From Oopsacas minuta (Eukaryota > Porifera > Hexactinellida > Lyssacinosida > Leucopsacidae): a stretch of 64,000 bases of DNA. The DNA is taken from contig JAKMXF010000310.1 in assembly GCA_024704765.1 (NCBI GenBank), positions 372,001-436,000 on the forward strand, in the 5' to 3' direction. Positions 1-10,610 of this stretch are shown piece after piece. Each line of letters starts with the position of its first letter. Within the stretch, counting starts at the first letter, position 1. The notes under the pieces were generated by a model, which did not search any database, was not told the DNA's origin, and saw only the letters and a list, made by a program, of their open reading frames with translations. A program made the position numbers and the translations under genes.

Positions 1-332
1 GGTGTAGTCACATGAAATATATCTACTTGAATAAATAAATAATGGTATTAAGTGAGTATAGCGATGAGCATTGGGAGTGTTCACTTTCATAATCGCGTTA
101 AATAGAAGCTCAGGTGACTGCGATCATTACTTCGATATAACCGGAAATGGATATAAATAGTATTTAATCTAGATATTTGGCAAGGGGGGCAAAGGCCGCC
201 CTAAATGAAACCCTGTTCATGTATATCAAGGAGAGTTATTCGTGACTAGTGAAGATGTACTATTATACATCTATAGACTATAGACCTGAGCTTCATTCAA
301 TTAGTACAATCAGAATGCTAGATATAGTGGAA

Positions 333-418
333 ACCGCCTATTAGCAAATTGCATTTTACAGGAATTTTCCTTGCTATCACGCGAATTTTGCTGTTTAGAC
401 GAATTGCAAATAGGCGGT
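333..418. repeat. Small inverted-repeat element in the aconitase intron
   Basis: Arms beginning ACCGCCTATT at 333 and ending AATAGGCGGT at 418 are inverted copies of about 15 bp around a short AT-rich centre. It looks like a tiny MITE or solo foldback. No target-site duplication was clear. Confidence 0.35.
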
Positions 419-441
419 ATACATTTAACAAGGGACATTAC

Positions 442-1244
442 CTTGAGAATGACGTCTTTAGGAGATACCCATCCACTCAGTATACCATTCAGATGTACTC
501 CTATTATTCTAGGACATTTGATCTCCCAAGGTAATCCTGCCATAACGTCTACTGCATCTGCTCCTCCTACTCCAATGCACAGTCCTCCTAGTCCCCCTCC
601 ATTTGGAGTGTGACTGTCTGTTCCTATTAGGAGCAGACCAGGGTATGCATAGTTCTCCAAACAGATTTGGTGTATAATCCCAGAACCTGGACGCCAGAAT
701 CCCACCCCGTACTTAGCTGAGGATGTAGCCAGGAAGTCATATACCTCCTTATTAGTCACCTAATAAGCAGATGGTAACACCTGACAGTGTTATGATACAG
801 GTATTATATATGCAGTACCTGTGCTCTCTGTAGATCAGCCTCTCCTCCAGTTTGAGCCTCAATAAGGTGGTCACAGTGTATAGTCGAGGGAACAGCCACA
901 CGATCTAGTCCACTGCTGATGAACTGTAGCATAGCCATCTGAGCGGTAGCGTCCTGCATGGCTACACGATCAGGTCTCAGATGCAAATAGGATTCACCAC
1001 GAACAATCTCTTGAGTCCCGACTTTGTCAAGATGTCCATACAATATCTTCTCAGACAGGGTGAGGGGACGATCCAGTCTATCTTGAACTGTTTGTATGTT
1101 ATTTTTCAGCTGCTGGTAGTCTATGAATATATCTTTATCGAATCTGCTGAGAGGAACATAGCTGGAGAGGAGAGGAGAGGTGTTAAGGAACCTCCCACAT
1201 CTGTGGAGAGAGGAGAACGTACGATTGATAGACAGTCGGAACAT
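442..1244 (-). CDS. ACO2: Mitochondrial aconitase (aconitate hydratase), first two exons; gene runs off the left edge
   Basis: This gene encodes the iron-sulfur enzyme of the TCA cycle that interconverts citrate and isocitrate in the mitochondrial matrix. Exon 1 is 819-1244 and starts at the ATG of [10 protein letters not shown]; its N-terminus is rich in Arg, Ser and Leu and lacks acids, as in a mitochondrial presequence. It then matches aconitase through [33 protein letters not shown] and [13 protein letters not shown] 59-bp GT..AG intron (760-818) leads to exon 2 (442-759), which reads [15 protein letters not shown] and the active-site signature [14 protein letters not shown] and ends at a GT donor after DVILK. 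The exons with the cluster-binding cysteines are not in the window. Similarity to animal ACO2 is strong enough for a confident call. The intron after exon 2 holds a small inverted repeat (333-418). Confidence 0.95.
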
Positions 1245-1663
1245 ACAATAAATTAACCTAACTAAATATTGGAGAGAATTGTTAATAGACTAATAATGTA
1301 ATGAGAGTGACAAGTATAAATAACACTATAGGTATACGCAGGTAGAAGTTTATTAGGACTGTTCATAAAATGAATAAGTAGATCAATAGTGAAGTAACCT
1401 ATCCGAATAAATACAGAAAGTATTCTTTGGCATACAAGTGATACGTATATGCTACGTATATATGTGTGTAGCGCTGAGGACCATTGATCATACTAAGGGT
1501 GAGGAAATGAATAAATTTTGACAAGCTATGTCCCTTCAATTTTGCCAGGCCCGCTCAAAAATCATGTTTGCTGCTACGCCCATGGCTACAATGTCTACCA
1601 ACTGGCTTGTTCCTAATTATAAATTTGAATTAGTATATTTATACAAGAACATATACCTTACTA
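1245..1663. other. Gene-poor stretch upstream of aconitase
   Basis: This AT-rich sequence lies between the aconitase start and the NHL pseudogene. It should hold the aconitase promoter and 5' UTR. I see no further coding signal, RNA gene or clear repeat. Confidence 0.4.
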
Positions 1664-2401
1664 AAATATTTGTAGACCAGGAATAGATGTAATGAACATA
1701 TTCCCAGATTGAGAAACACCGATACCTATCGGAAAGCAATTGTTCCTTCTCCATTTGTATTCCATCTATTCTATGGATCAGCTGTCCTGAGGGAGAGATT
1801 ATCTTGATATTGTACCAGCTGAAATATGTGATGAGGATATTTCCTGCTGGATCAAAACAAAAGCAGCAGCTATCAGTTGTACTACCATATTTCTTCTGAG
1901 AAATGCATGAGTTAAATAGCTGTCCACTTCTCGTGTAGAAGTGGACACAATTCGGACTCCTGTCTAGCACTACTATGCTGTTTGGAGTTATGTTTATATC
2001 ATTAGGATAATCCAGCCGTTGAGTACCAAAATAATTTAGGAATTCAAGATATTATTAGAAAACAGAAATTCTGTTATTATAGTAATCAGCTGCATACACG
2101 TCTCCGTTATAGTCGATACAGACTACGAGGCGATGATAGATAGTTCCCTCTCTTCTTCTCCTCTTGAACCAGCCCTCGTAACCTTGAAATCACTGAATTT
2201 GAACAATGCATGGAGTTTCCAGTCCGTAACGAAGATAAAGTGATCTGTTACTACTATACCGAATGGTTTTGAAAGTATGTCTTGTCCAAAACTAGTCACC
2301 AAGTTTCCCTCAAATGTAAACACTTGAATACGACAGTTGATCCTATCATATATGTATATCAGGTGATTAGGATCATATAGATTTAGACATTTAGCTCTCA
2401 T
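1664..2401 (-). pseudogene. NHL-repeat protein pseudogene (truncated, frameshifted)
   Basis: Reading leftward, successive frames encode NHL-type blades: SKPFGIVVTDHFIFVTD near 2230, then DYNGDVYAADYYNNRISVF near 2060-2120, then DYPNDINITPNSIVVLDRS near 1960-2020, then a blade with GNMFITSIPGL ending at a stop near 1664. These pieces lie in different frames, with a stop after IIAS near 2123 and further shifts near 2045 and 1750, so no continuous product is possible without introns, and I see no convincing splice sites at the breaks. The N-terminal coiled coil of the intact paralogue at 8601-9875 is absent. NHL proteins form beta-propellers that bind RNA or protein; this copy is best read as a decayed member of a local family. 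Confidence 0.7.
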
Positions 2402-2769
2402 TGAGAAATTCCCTACAGCTATGACAGGCTGCTTTGTTGGAAATAATATTTAACTATTCCAGACTCTATTCTATACTTGTGAAACTTGAGAATACCAATC
2501 AACGGCAAGGGTTGCTAGGATAATTGTAGTAAAGTTGAATTATCCTATGTTGAAGTTGTGTAACCCACAGTTGAATATAATAACGAAAGGAAACCGCAGT
2601 CCCAGCACATAAATACCAACCAAGATCAAGAGAAAAGCGGGATGGGTAGTATTTCAGCGGGTACATAGCATATTTGTACTAGTCTATTCTACTCAAAAGC
2701 GCGACAATTCAACTGTTTAGCAAGGTTTACCAGGACATGACACAAATACATGACCGAAAAATCGGGAAC

Positions 2770-3083
2770 AGTTGGCAAATGTTGTATCAAATTCTAATTT
2801 CTCAATTCTGAGATGTCACTTAACTTGTACTTATGATTTATCGTGATTATAAAGAAAGTAAACAGAATTCAATAAAACTTGGCCAAATACATCTAATATG
2901 CTGAATCTGATTTCACACATTTGAATTAATCATATGTAGATTTGTTGTTTTATGAATATATAATAAACAAATAGTAGAAATATATATGTATTAATTCATT
3001 TTGCAATTTTATACTTTGCTAAATTCGAGGCACGAAGTGCCGAGTTCCATGCGAACACAAAGTGTTCGCAAGCCGCGGCTCGT
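2770..3083 (+). repeat. Dispersed three-hairpin repeat, copy A (subfamily 1)
   Basis: The body carries the family core (AAGTAAACAGAATTCAATAA, then CTGAATCTGATT and AATATATAATAAACAAATAG). The 3' end is a run of stem-loops: GGCAC-GAA-GTGCC (3029-3041), GCGAACAC-AAA-GTGTTCGC (3051-3069) and a GC palindrome at 3071-3080, closed by CGAG/CTCG (3026 and 3082). Other copies are at 7965-8185, 16786-17394, 20500-20954, 34087-34341, 42275-42905, 52482-52898 and 57885-58720. No protein is encoded. Confidence 0.75.
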
Positions 3084-4235
3084 AATTAGTAAAGTTATAT
3101 CAGTAGATTTGTTACGATCTGAAATCACGAACAAACCAGGTGCACAGCTGCTAGTGGGATTTCGTCTCATCTCAGGGGCTCATTAGAATGGTGACCCTCA
3201 ACTCCATGACATCCAGGGTGGTCACGTTTCTTATTGCCTTGTCGCTACCTTCCTCCGTCTTCCCTATATCTCTTATACAGCGGCCCTAATACAGAAGAGT
3301 ACTTAATCTTAGTGGTTATGAAAAATAGCTAATAAATGGATTATTTAATTATTTTTCCAGGATTTTTGAAAATTTCAAAAATTCAAAATGCAAATTTGGA
3401 TTAGCGATTTATTACCTATATAAATTGTAATATCATGATTTGAATTGTGCCTAAACGAGGTGAAGGATGCTGGGGCATATCTTGAGATCGCAGAGCTCGA
3501 TGGCAAGAATAATTATTGCCTCACTATGATAGCGATTACAATAGGGAGATGAGGCAACGACCGACAAAGCGAGGAGGCAATTCCCTCCTCTGCCTTAATG
3601 CTAGTTACGCACTAGGGATGGCCGTTGGGATGTATTTGTAGCCAAATGGATTCCTCATGTATGAAAAATCCCCAAATTTCATTTTTGTAATTATAAGGGG
3701 CCTAGTTTTTCCTAGATAAGAATCATAAAACTTAACTTCTACAGCTAGCTTATAGTTAGTAGTCAATTAACAATTTCCTAGAAGCTGCATTTGTGAGGTC
3801 TTGAGGTTATAGTTCCCGGACGCTCTTAAATTATACATTTCTGGTAAGTGGTGATGACCTGGTTGAAATTTGCTTGCTATGAGCTAATTATGCAATCAAC
3901 TACTTCAATGATTGATTCATGATTTTTTCCGTCAAATACAAACCAGCTAAATAACTTACGCCAATTATGATATACATGCTAATTCTGCTAATTCTATGAT
4001 GAAACTCTCTTGAATAATTATATTTGGTTTCAAATTAATTAATTAATAATCTTTTGTGAAATCATTATTTTCTGATATATCGTTTGCACTGTACATATTT
4101 TACAGCTGATCTCTGTTGAGATACTATACTATTATATATACGTAGTTTTGATTTATTAGAAACAAAAATTAAATTATTTATTCTTTGGTTATTTATGATG
4201 TACAAACATTTAGTCCAATCAGATTGAAATTTCAA
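3084..4235. other. Intergenic region upstream of the TRP-like channel gene
   Basis: AT-rich sequence without convincing coding potential. A TATATATA run at 4134-4141, about 95 bp before the chosen ATG, is a plausible TATA-like promoter element. Nothing else is recognised. Confidence 0.4.
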
Positions 4236-6773
4236 ATGACAGAATACGAAGATATGACAGATACCAATGCAAATGATAGATTCTCACAAGATGAGTTAGA
4301 TGATCAGGAGAGTCTTAAGATTAAGTATATATACATGGATGATAAGAAAATCGATGAACTGGAGTCACTTGTAGAAGCAGGGGCTGACTACCTTGATGGC
4401 CATAACACAGGCGAATCTGTTCTAGAAAAATGCGTTAGGTTAAATAGACGCACACTGTATAACACCGTGTTAGAGAGGTATGCTAAAGAAAAGGATGAGA
4501 TTATGAAGAGTAATTTCAAATTTCAAATCAAACGAGCTTTGTTGATAGCTGCTCGAACTATGAATGATGAATTTATTAATTTAATCCTGGAACAAGAGGG
4601 TATAGATTATAACTTATTTGATATAGCTGAAAACGACGGTTGGAAAGTACTTGACAAATTAAATATTCAGGATTTCGATCAACTAAATTCTGCTAATGCT
4701 ACAATGCTACACACATCTGCATTGAAAGGTCAGAGTACAACTGTCAGATATTTACTTGAGAGAGGAGCTAATCCAAATATTTTAGAACGGTGTGGGGGCA
4801 CACCTCTAACAATGGCATTGCTTGGAAACGATAAAGACCCACAAAATGATTTGACACTATCTCTTCTAATCGAAAACTCTGACTTAAGCGTACCTACACT
4901 GCAAGATAATATGAGTATTCTTCATTTGTTTGCTTATGAAGGTAATTATGAATATATCCAGAGACTGATAGAGCTGGGAGCAGATCCTAACGTTTTTGAC
5001 AATGACGGGAATACTCCTCTTTGCGATGCTGCAGCGCTTGGACTTACTTTAGTTGTTAGGGCTTTAGTAAAGAATGGAGCTAAAATATCTATGACAGACA
5101 GATATTCCAAGACTGCATTAGATAAGGCTTTAGAGGAAAGAAATGATGAAACCAGTGCTATGCTAATACGTCTTAATCCAGATTACAATTGTATTGCAAG
5201 ATATATACATAAATATGAGGAAGATTACGGGATTGAGAAACTGATTAAAACTCGCCAAAAGAAAACATTATTAGCTCTTCTTGACAGATCTGAAGCTGAG
5301 TACTTCTGGACAGAAGGAGATCTGCGAGGAGGTAAGTTATTTTGGAGTGTAGAAGAATGGCAGAAAGGAGGAATATTAGAAGCATTGGATAGATGGGATG
5401 AAGAGGATTTGCTCTACCATGGAACTATTCGTATACTAGTTGATATAAAAATGAGAAGTTTCGGGTTTAAATACTTAGCTCTGCAAATGGCATCCTATCT
5501 TCTATTTTTGCTAGCGCTTTCTTACAGTTTGGTACAAGCTTCTACTGTAGGATCACCTAGAGATACGTATACACAAGGCGCATGGAACATACTAAGGATC
5601 CTGAGTGACCTGTTTGTACTGGCGTATTGTTGTCATAATGTTGTAACAGAGGGGATAGAAATATCCCGTATTATGCGTAATACACACATCTATTTGAAAA
5701 GTAAAGATAACTCAGAAAGCACTGTTAAGAAACGGAAACTCAGAGGCAAAATGTATAATATATTTTGTATAAGAGTACTGGTTGACTACTTTTCTAATCT
5801 CTCCAATGTATTTGACGTGTTAGGACTGGCTATGCTGTTTCTACTGATGATACTACGAATAGCTAATCAACCAGTAGAATGGGTATTTGCTACGATTGCA
5901 TTCCTCCTAAATGCTGCTCGACTCTTCAAGTTAATTGTCCTTATTCCTGAACTCGGCCCTTATGCTACGATAATATTCAGGATTCTAATTCATGACGTTC
6001 CTCTATTCCTAAGTCTCTTCTTAGTGAATCTCCTTATCTTTACAGGGGGCTACGTCATTGCCCTCAGGACCCCTTACACCCCTGAGGGGGTTAGCAACGT
6101 CTCTCTATTCCAGGACACTACTCGTACTCCTGGGATAGATGATGGTGTTAAAAGTGTGTTCCTTTCTGGTGTAAGGATCTTATTACAGGGTAACGTGTAT
6201 GAAGATGATTATTTAGACACTCAGTTGAATTGGCTAGCAGCTATCATATATCTTGCATTCCTATTCCTGACTGTTGTCGTGCTGCTTAATGTGTTTATTG
6301 CTCAGCTCTCCGACAGGTATGCTATTGTCAAGGAGAGAGCTAACCAACTCTATGATAGACAAAAACTGCGATTTATCGTCCAAACTGAAACTACTTCATT
6401 GTTATCAGCATTTGACAAATGTAAACAAAACTATAAAGTAAAAGACAGAGAATTATTACCCGATGATTTGCTAGAATATTTCCATTGCTCAGACCTAGAT
6501 ATTATGAATAATGAAGCAATCAATTCCCTTAGAGATCTCAAGCACTATAAACAACCATCTCCAATAAAGTACAAGAAACGGAATAATGAAGAGGTAAATG
6601 AACAAGTTTGGGATAACAAAAAGGAAATGGAGAATAATATAGTGAGGAAATTTGAAGAGAGTAATATGGCATTGGATCAAAAGTTTGAGCAAAAGTTGCA
6701 AAACAATGAAAATTTGCTAAAGTTAGCATTAGAAAAGCTGAATGCTATTGAAGAGAAGCTTTCTAAATTGTAA
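4236..6773 (+). CDS. Ankyrin-repeat cation channel of the TRP superfamily (TRPA/TRPV-like)
   Basis: This intronless ORF of 845 residues starts at the first in-frame ATG (MTEYEDMTDT); the frame is open further upstream but only from a TTG. Residues about 25-310 form a string of ankyrin repeats with typical cores such as TMLHTSALKGQS, LLERGANPNI and ELGADPNVFDNDGNTPL. Six hydrophobic segments follow: S1 near YLALQMASYLLFLL, S2 near LSDLFVLAYC, S3 near VFDVLGLAMLFLLM, S4 near NAARLFKLIVLIPEL, S5 near PLFLSLFLVNLLIF, then a pore loop (SGVRILLQGN) and S6 (FLTVVVLLNVFIAQLSDRY). The C-terminus is a predicted coiled coil ending EKLNAIEEKLSKL. The architecture is that of a tetrameric plasma-membrane sensory channel. 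The ligand or stimulus cannot be inferred, and the subfamily is uncertain between TRPA, TRPV and a lineage-specific group. Confidence 0.88.
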   Translation: MTEYEDMTDTNANDRFSQDELDDQESLKIKYIYMDDKKIDELESLVEAGADYLDGHNTGESVLEKCVRLNRRTLYNTVLERYAKEKDEIMKSNFKFQIKRALLIAARTMNDEFINLILEQEGIDYNLFDIAENDGWKVLDKLNIQDFDQLNSANATMLHTSALKGQSTTVRYLLERGANPNILERCGGTPLTMALLGNDKDPQNDLTLSLLIENSDLSVPTLQDNMSILHLFAYEGNYEYIQRLIELGADPNVFDNDGNTPLCDAAALGLTLVVRALVKNGAKISMTDRYSKTALDKALEERNDETSAMLIRLNPDYNCIARYIHKYEEDYGIEKLIKTRQKKTLLALLDRSEAEYFWTEGDLRGGKLFWSVEEWQKGGILEALDRWDEEDLLYHGTIRILVDIKMRSFGFKYLALQMASYLLFLLALSYSLVQASTVGSPRDTYTQGAWNILRILSDLFVLAYCCHNVVTEGIEISRIMRNTHIYLKSKDNSESTVKKRKLRGKMYNIFCIRVLVDYFSNLSNVFDVLGLAMLFLLMILRIANQPVEWVFATIAFLLNAARLFKLIVLIPELGPYATIIFRILIHDVPLFLSLFLVNLLIFTGGYVIALRTPYTPEGVSNVSLFQDTTRTPGIDDGVKSVFLSGVRILLQGNVYEDDYLDTQLNWLAAIIYLAFLFLTVVVLLNVFIAQLSDRYAIVKERANQLYDRQKLRFIVQTETTSLLSAFDKCKQNYKVKDRELLPDDLLEYFHCSDLDIMNNEAINSLRDLKHYKQPSPIKYKKRNNEEVNEQVWDNKKEMENNIVRKFEESNMALDQKFEQKLQNNENLLKLALEKLNAIEEKLSKL

Positions 6774-7129
6774 CTGCATACATTGCCCCATTAGAACGTG
6801 TGTTTGTGTGTGTGTCTATTAGTTCTCATCATCTATATATTTATAAAGCATGTATTTTCGATATTCCTCTTTAATTAACACAGGCTGTGACTCTCTAAAT
6901 CATAGGCGTCAATTGTGCCAAAGTCCTTATTGTAATACAATCCCGAATATAATAACAAAATCAACTAAACAGCATAACAGCACAGCAGTAAACCAGTTAA
7001 CCGCTAGAATGATTAGCCTAAAAACAAAAGGATATTCTTGACTATAATTGAGAATATCTATTCACAATTACTATATTTGCCATTATGATACGATAGTACC
7101 TGACAAATATACAAAATTATTTATGGATC
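6774..7129. other. 3' flank of the channel gene
   Basis: AT-rich sequence with a short GT-rich microsatellite near 6798-6818. No gene is seen. Confidence 0.35.
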
Positions 7130-7948
7130 ATGGCCTACTATACACGGCTAGCTAAGCAAAGAATTGCCAAAATAATTTCTAGGCCATTGAATATATTCTC
7201 TTTGATCATGAAGAATTACAGTTATCATTACAAATTCAACTGTAAATAGGTTTCCACATATGGTGGAGACATCTAGAATACTTTTGAACCTGCTTTCCAA
7301 GTTATTTTAACCACAATGACGCAATCAAAGTTCACCTTCAATAATGGTAATTATTTTACTAATAAATACAAATATTATCTAAAAACTCACAAATCCCAAG
7401 AAATGAATCATTATTCGTATTAACTTAGCACAAAAACACAATAGAAAGACTGTATTAAAATACAATTATAAAAATGGTAAACAATTATGACTTATTTTGT
7501 GTTCGCATACATTTTTTGATGGAATTTCTTTGATTTTCTAGGATTGACTTTTTAATGCGGTTTTTACGGCGAATATCACTAAAATGATTATTTAACGAGT
7601 GTTTATAAAATGAAGATCATCTTTTGGTTACTTAAACTAACAATTAACAAGTAGAAGGTATTTTGATAAAAAGGAGTAGTTTAAGTTTAGAGAATTTCTG
7701 AAAAAATTGATAAAAATGAAAAAATTATCATATATGGGCATGAACTTTGATTACGTTATTGTGGTTAAAATAACTTGGAAAGCAGGTTCAAAAGTATTCT
7801 AGATGTCTCCACTACATGTGGAATCCTATTTACAGTTGGATTTGTTATGATAACTGCAATTCTTCATGATCAAACAGAATATAATCAATGGCCTGGATAT
7901 TATTTTGGCAATTCTTTGCTTAGCTAGCCGTGTATATAGTAGGCCATG
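7130..7948. mobile_element. Foldback-type element with inverted repeats of about 205 bp
   Basis: The left arm (7130-7334) and right arm (7741-7948) are inverted copies. Matching landmarks are GGCCTACTATACACGGCTAG against its complement near 7925-7945, and GAACCTGCTTTCCAAGTTAT against ATAACTTGGAAAGCAGGTTC. The middle (about 400 bp) is AT-rich and non-coding. It could be a non-autonomous DNA transposon with long TIRs. No transposase is present and the target-site duplication is unclear. Confidence 0.75.
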
Positions 7949-7964
7949 GATTCAGCAAATTAGG

Positions 7965-8185
7965 TGTATTTGGCCAAATTTTATTGAATTCTGTTTACTT
8001 TCTTTATAATCACGATAAATCATAAGTACATAGTTAAGAGACATCTCAGAGTTGAGAAATTAGAATCCGATACAACATTCCATAAATCATTTCCTTGACA
8101 ACGAACGAACAAACAGACAGACAGGCAGACAGACAGACAGACAGGCAGACAGACAGACAGACAGACAGGCAGACAGACGAACAAC
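7965..8185 (-). repeat. Dispersed three-hairpin repeat, copy B (5' part, minus orientation), with a CAGA microsatellite
   Basis: On the minus strand this carries the 5' half of the family: the CTGT/GTTT-rich head (seen on plus as CAGACAGACAGG repeats, about 8110-8180), TGTCAAGGAAATGATTTATG, and AAGTAAACAGAATTCAATAA. The hairpin end is missing. The insertion abuts the foldback element to its left. Confidence 0.65.
8106..8180. repeat. CAGA/CAGG tetranucleotide microsatellite
   Basis: A long run of CAGA units with interspersed CAGG, marking the head of repeat copy B on the minus strand. Confidence 0.85.
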
Positions 8186-8600
8186 AATGGCAATTTAATA
8201 ATATATAGATTTTAAAAAATCTACTATTATCAAGCCCAATAAATAAAATATGCAATTGTTATTCTTTCCATAAGCAATCGTTGAATGAACTCTATTTTGA
8301 TTCTGCTTGTGAAGTATTTGATCGAATTTAATCAATTCAATCAATAATTTGACTTGTGTAACTGTATACCATATGTATGAAGTATTTGTGTTGTGAGTTT
8401 GCATAGTAACATACACTACATTTGTAACCTACTATAGGTCGGATATGATGTTACAGCAGTAGGTGAATAAAGAATATTCCCTGATGATTCCAATTTTAGC
8501 TATAAAGAAAATTAAATACCGTTTCACAGCAGTTTAATCTATCTAGTAAAAACTATAATAATAAAATAATAGCAATTGACACTTCCTATACTTACAGTGA

Positions 8601-9875
8601 CTAAAAGAATTGTACACAATTAGTATCCTTCTGACACACAACTATAATGCGTCCTGTGTTGTCCAGCAGTATTCCCCATGGTTTCATGAACTCCCCTATA
8701 TCCCGACCTGTCTTCCCAAACTTGTGTATCTGTTCTCCCTCCTGACTGAATACATACACACAGTCATTATTGAAGTCACTCATAATGATGTTGAAGTTGT
8801 TATCTATGTCAAATGAAAGTGATTTGCTTGTTTGTTTACCAGTACCTCGAGTTATCAATCTATTGATAAACTCGTGATTTGTATTGAACACGAGCATACA
8901 CGGATCATTACTATCTAGCACAAATACTCGGCCTAGCTTAACTTTGATGTCAACTGGATATTTGAAAACATTTTTACCACAAAGGGTAGCCTGAAACTCG
9001 AGATCTTTTGTGAATATTTGAACTCTTTTATTTTCTGAATCACAAACATACACATTCTTTGTTTTGTAAGATTCAGCTACACCGTAAGGACAGATGAATT
9101 GAGCTTCTGCTTTCCCGTAGCTACCAACACTTTTGATTAGTTTCCCATCCAGTTTGTATTTATTTATACAATTACTACCGTGTTGTGTAACAAATACGTT
9201 TGTTTCAGTTACACAAATACCAAGAGGATAAGTCATCTTTTCGCTGAACATAAAGAGATAGTCCCCGTTACTACTGAATACTTGTACACGATGGTTGTTC
9301 ATATCCACTATGTAAATAGAGCCAGTTCCTTTCGTGATTCCTATCCCACGAGTATTGTTCATTTCTCCTGGAAGTTTTGTGTCAGTAGACCTCTTGCAGC
9401 AGTAGGCAGTAGGCAGCTGTTTAGTCTTGTAGTCTATTGCAATAGGATTTCTTTTAGGAGATAAGGTAGGGCTGGGGGATTGGTTAGACTGAGAATTTAG
9501 CTTTATACTTCCTAGCCGTTCAATACCAGCCTCAAATAGATTGTCCCATTCGAATTCAATGCTCCTGCCTGTATCCACTGATAATTCCTGTATTTTATTG
9601 TTAATCAATGCTTCTACTCCTCGATGAGTGTCTGCTAATATATTTGAGGTTAATGTATCTGCACTGAATAATTTGTTTTTATTCAAAGTTTCTAACAATT
9701 CTTGCATTTCCTCTGTTTTCCGTTTATATTCTTTCTCTATTTCATCTACACGACAGAGGAGATAACTCTCCCTGTTTTGTAGAGCTTGATATGATCTCTT
9801 GAAGCTGTTTTGAATTTTCTTTCTAGTCTCTTGTATCTGGTTTGGGAAATCAAAATCTACACCTGCAGTAGCCAT
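8601..9875 (-). CDS. Coiled-coil NHL-repeat (TRIM-NHL-like, RING-less) protein
   Basis: A single 424-residue exon starts at ATG (MATAGVDFDF). Residues about 10-110 are a charged coiled coil (RVDEIEKEYKRKTEEMQELL). A Ser/Pro linker (NQSPSPTLSPKR) leads to a C-terminal beta-propeller of about five or six NHL blades (residues about 175-424), with cores such as GSIYIVDMNNHRVQVFSSNG, KNVYVCDSENKRVQIF and GRIIVV. TRIM-NHL proteins usually carry an N-terminal RING and B-boxes; neither is visible here, so E3 activity is not supported, and RNA or protein binding is the likelier role. A TATAAAT motif on the minus strand (9910-9916) lies about 35 bp before the ATG. A decayed relative is at 1664-2401, and a fragment of this gene type recurs at about 45440-45632. 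Confidence 0.85.
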   Translation of the reverse strand: MATAGVDFDFPNQIQETRKKIQNSFKRSYQALQNRESYLLCRVDEIEKEYKRKTEEMQELLETLNKNKLFSADTLTSNILADTHRGVEALINNKIQELSVDTGRSIEFEWDNLFEAGIERLGSIKLNSQSNQSPSPTLSPKRNPIAIDYKTKQLPTAYCCKRSTDTKLPGEMNNTRGIGITKGTGSIYIVDMNNHRVQVFSSNGDYLFMFSEKMTYPLGICVTETNVFVTQHGSNCINKYKLDGKLIKSVGSYGKAEAQFICPYGVAESYKTKNVYVCDSENKRVQIFTKDLEFQATLCGKNVFKYPVDIKVKLGRVFVLDSNDPCMLVFNTNHEFINRLITRGTGKQTSKSLSFDIDNNFNIIMSDFNNDCVYVFSQEGEQIHKFGKTGRDIGEFMKPWGILLDNTGRIIVVCQKDTNCVQFF

Positions 9876-10262
9876 TTTGAAACGATTGGCTTATGATTTC
9901 GTTTACTGGATTTATATCTCAAATTTAGCCTAACAATGAGTTTCTTAATAAGTATTGGCTATTCAGACTATTCCATACAAATCTGTAATAAAATCTTGAC
10001 TAAGTAATCACATGCTTGCTCAAGGTTACTCCTATATTGGAAATGTTGTCTGATGTATATCACATGATTTATGCTATCATGCATCACTGCGAGGAAAATT
10101 ATCTAATACATATAAATTACAGGTATTAACGTCGTTTTATATTGAGTATCAAGTCCAGGCAAAACGATAACAAAAGCTGGACGATCCCCTTTTTGTCACG
10201 TTTCAGCTGGGTATTACATCCAACAAATATCCAAATTTGGGGCAGTAATTACTTATCTACAT

Positions 10263-10610
10263 CTAAGTTGACTAATTCATTGAAAAATCGTCAAGAATAA
10301 TGAATAATTCTTTTTGAATAATTCTTTTTGAATTTATACATTATTCTTTTTGAAGAGTTGATTAATTAATGGGTTTATACAATTCATAATGATATTGAAT
10401 AATATATGTCAGTGTCGCGAATTCTGAACCACTAGGGGACTAGAGAAACTGTTCGTAATATAGAGAATTCATATTTATCAACTCGACTTAATACAAATCC
10501 TATTTATACATTAAAATTGGGGCAAGAAGGTTATTAATTCAAAAAGAATTATTCATTTTTAACCTAATGAATAATGAATTATTCAATAATTCATGAATTA
10601 GTCAACTTAG
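10263..10610. mobile_element. MITE with CTAAGTTGAC termini and perfect 8-bp target-site duplication
   Basis: The element begins CTAAGTTGACTAATTCAT and ends with the inverse at 10610. The 8-bp sequence ATCTACAT flanks it on both sides (10255-10262 and 10611-10618). The interior contains repeated AATAATTCTTTTTGAA units and no coding. An 8-bp duplication suits hAT-superfamily mobilisation. A 91-bp relative is at 42545-42635. Confidence 0.8.

Noticed and set aside
371-613. Plus-strand open frames over the aconitase exon
   Set aside because: They are antisense to a clearly conserved aconitase exon and have no family resemblance.
8112-8180. Regular short repeats as a CRISPR array
   Set aside because: A simple tetranucleotide microsatellite without unique spacers, in a eukaryotic genome.
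8046-8255. Minus-strand frame rich in SVCL repeats
   Set aside because: It is a translation of the CAGA/CTGT microsatellite at the head of the repeat copy.
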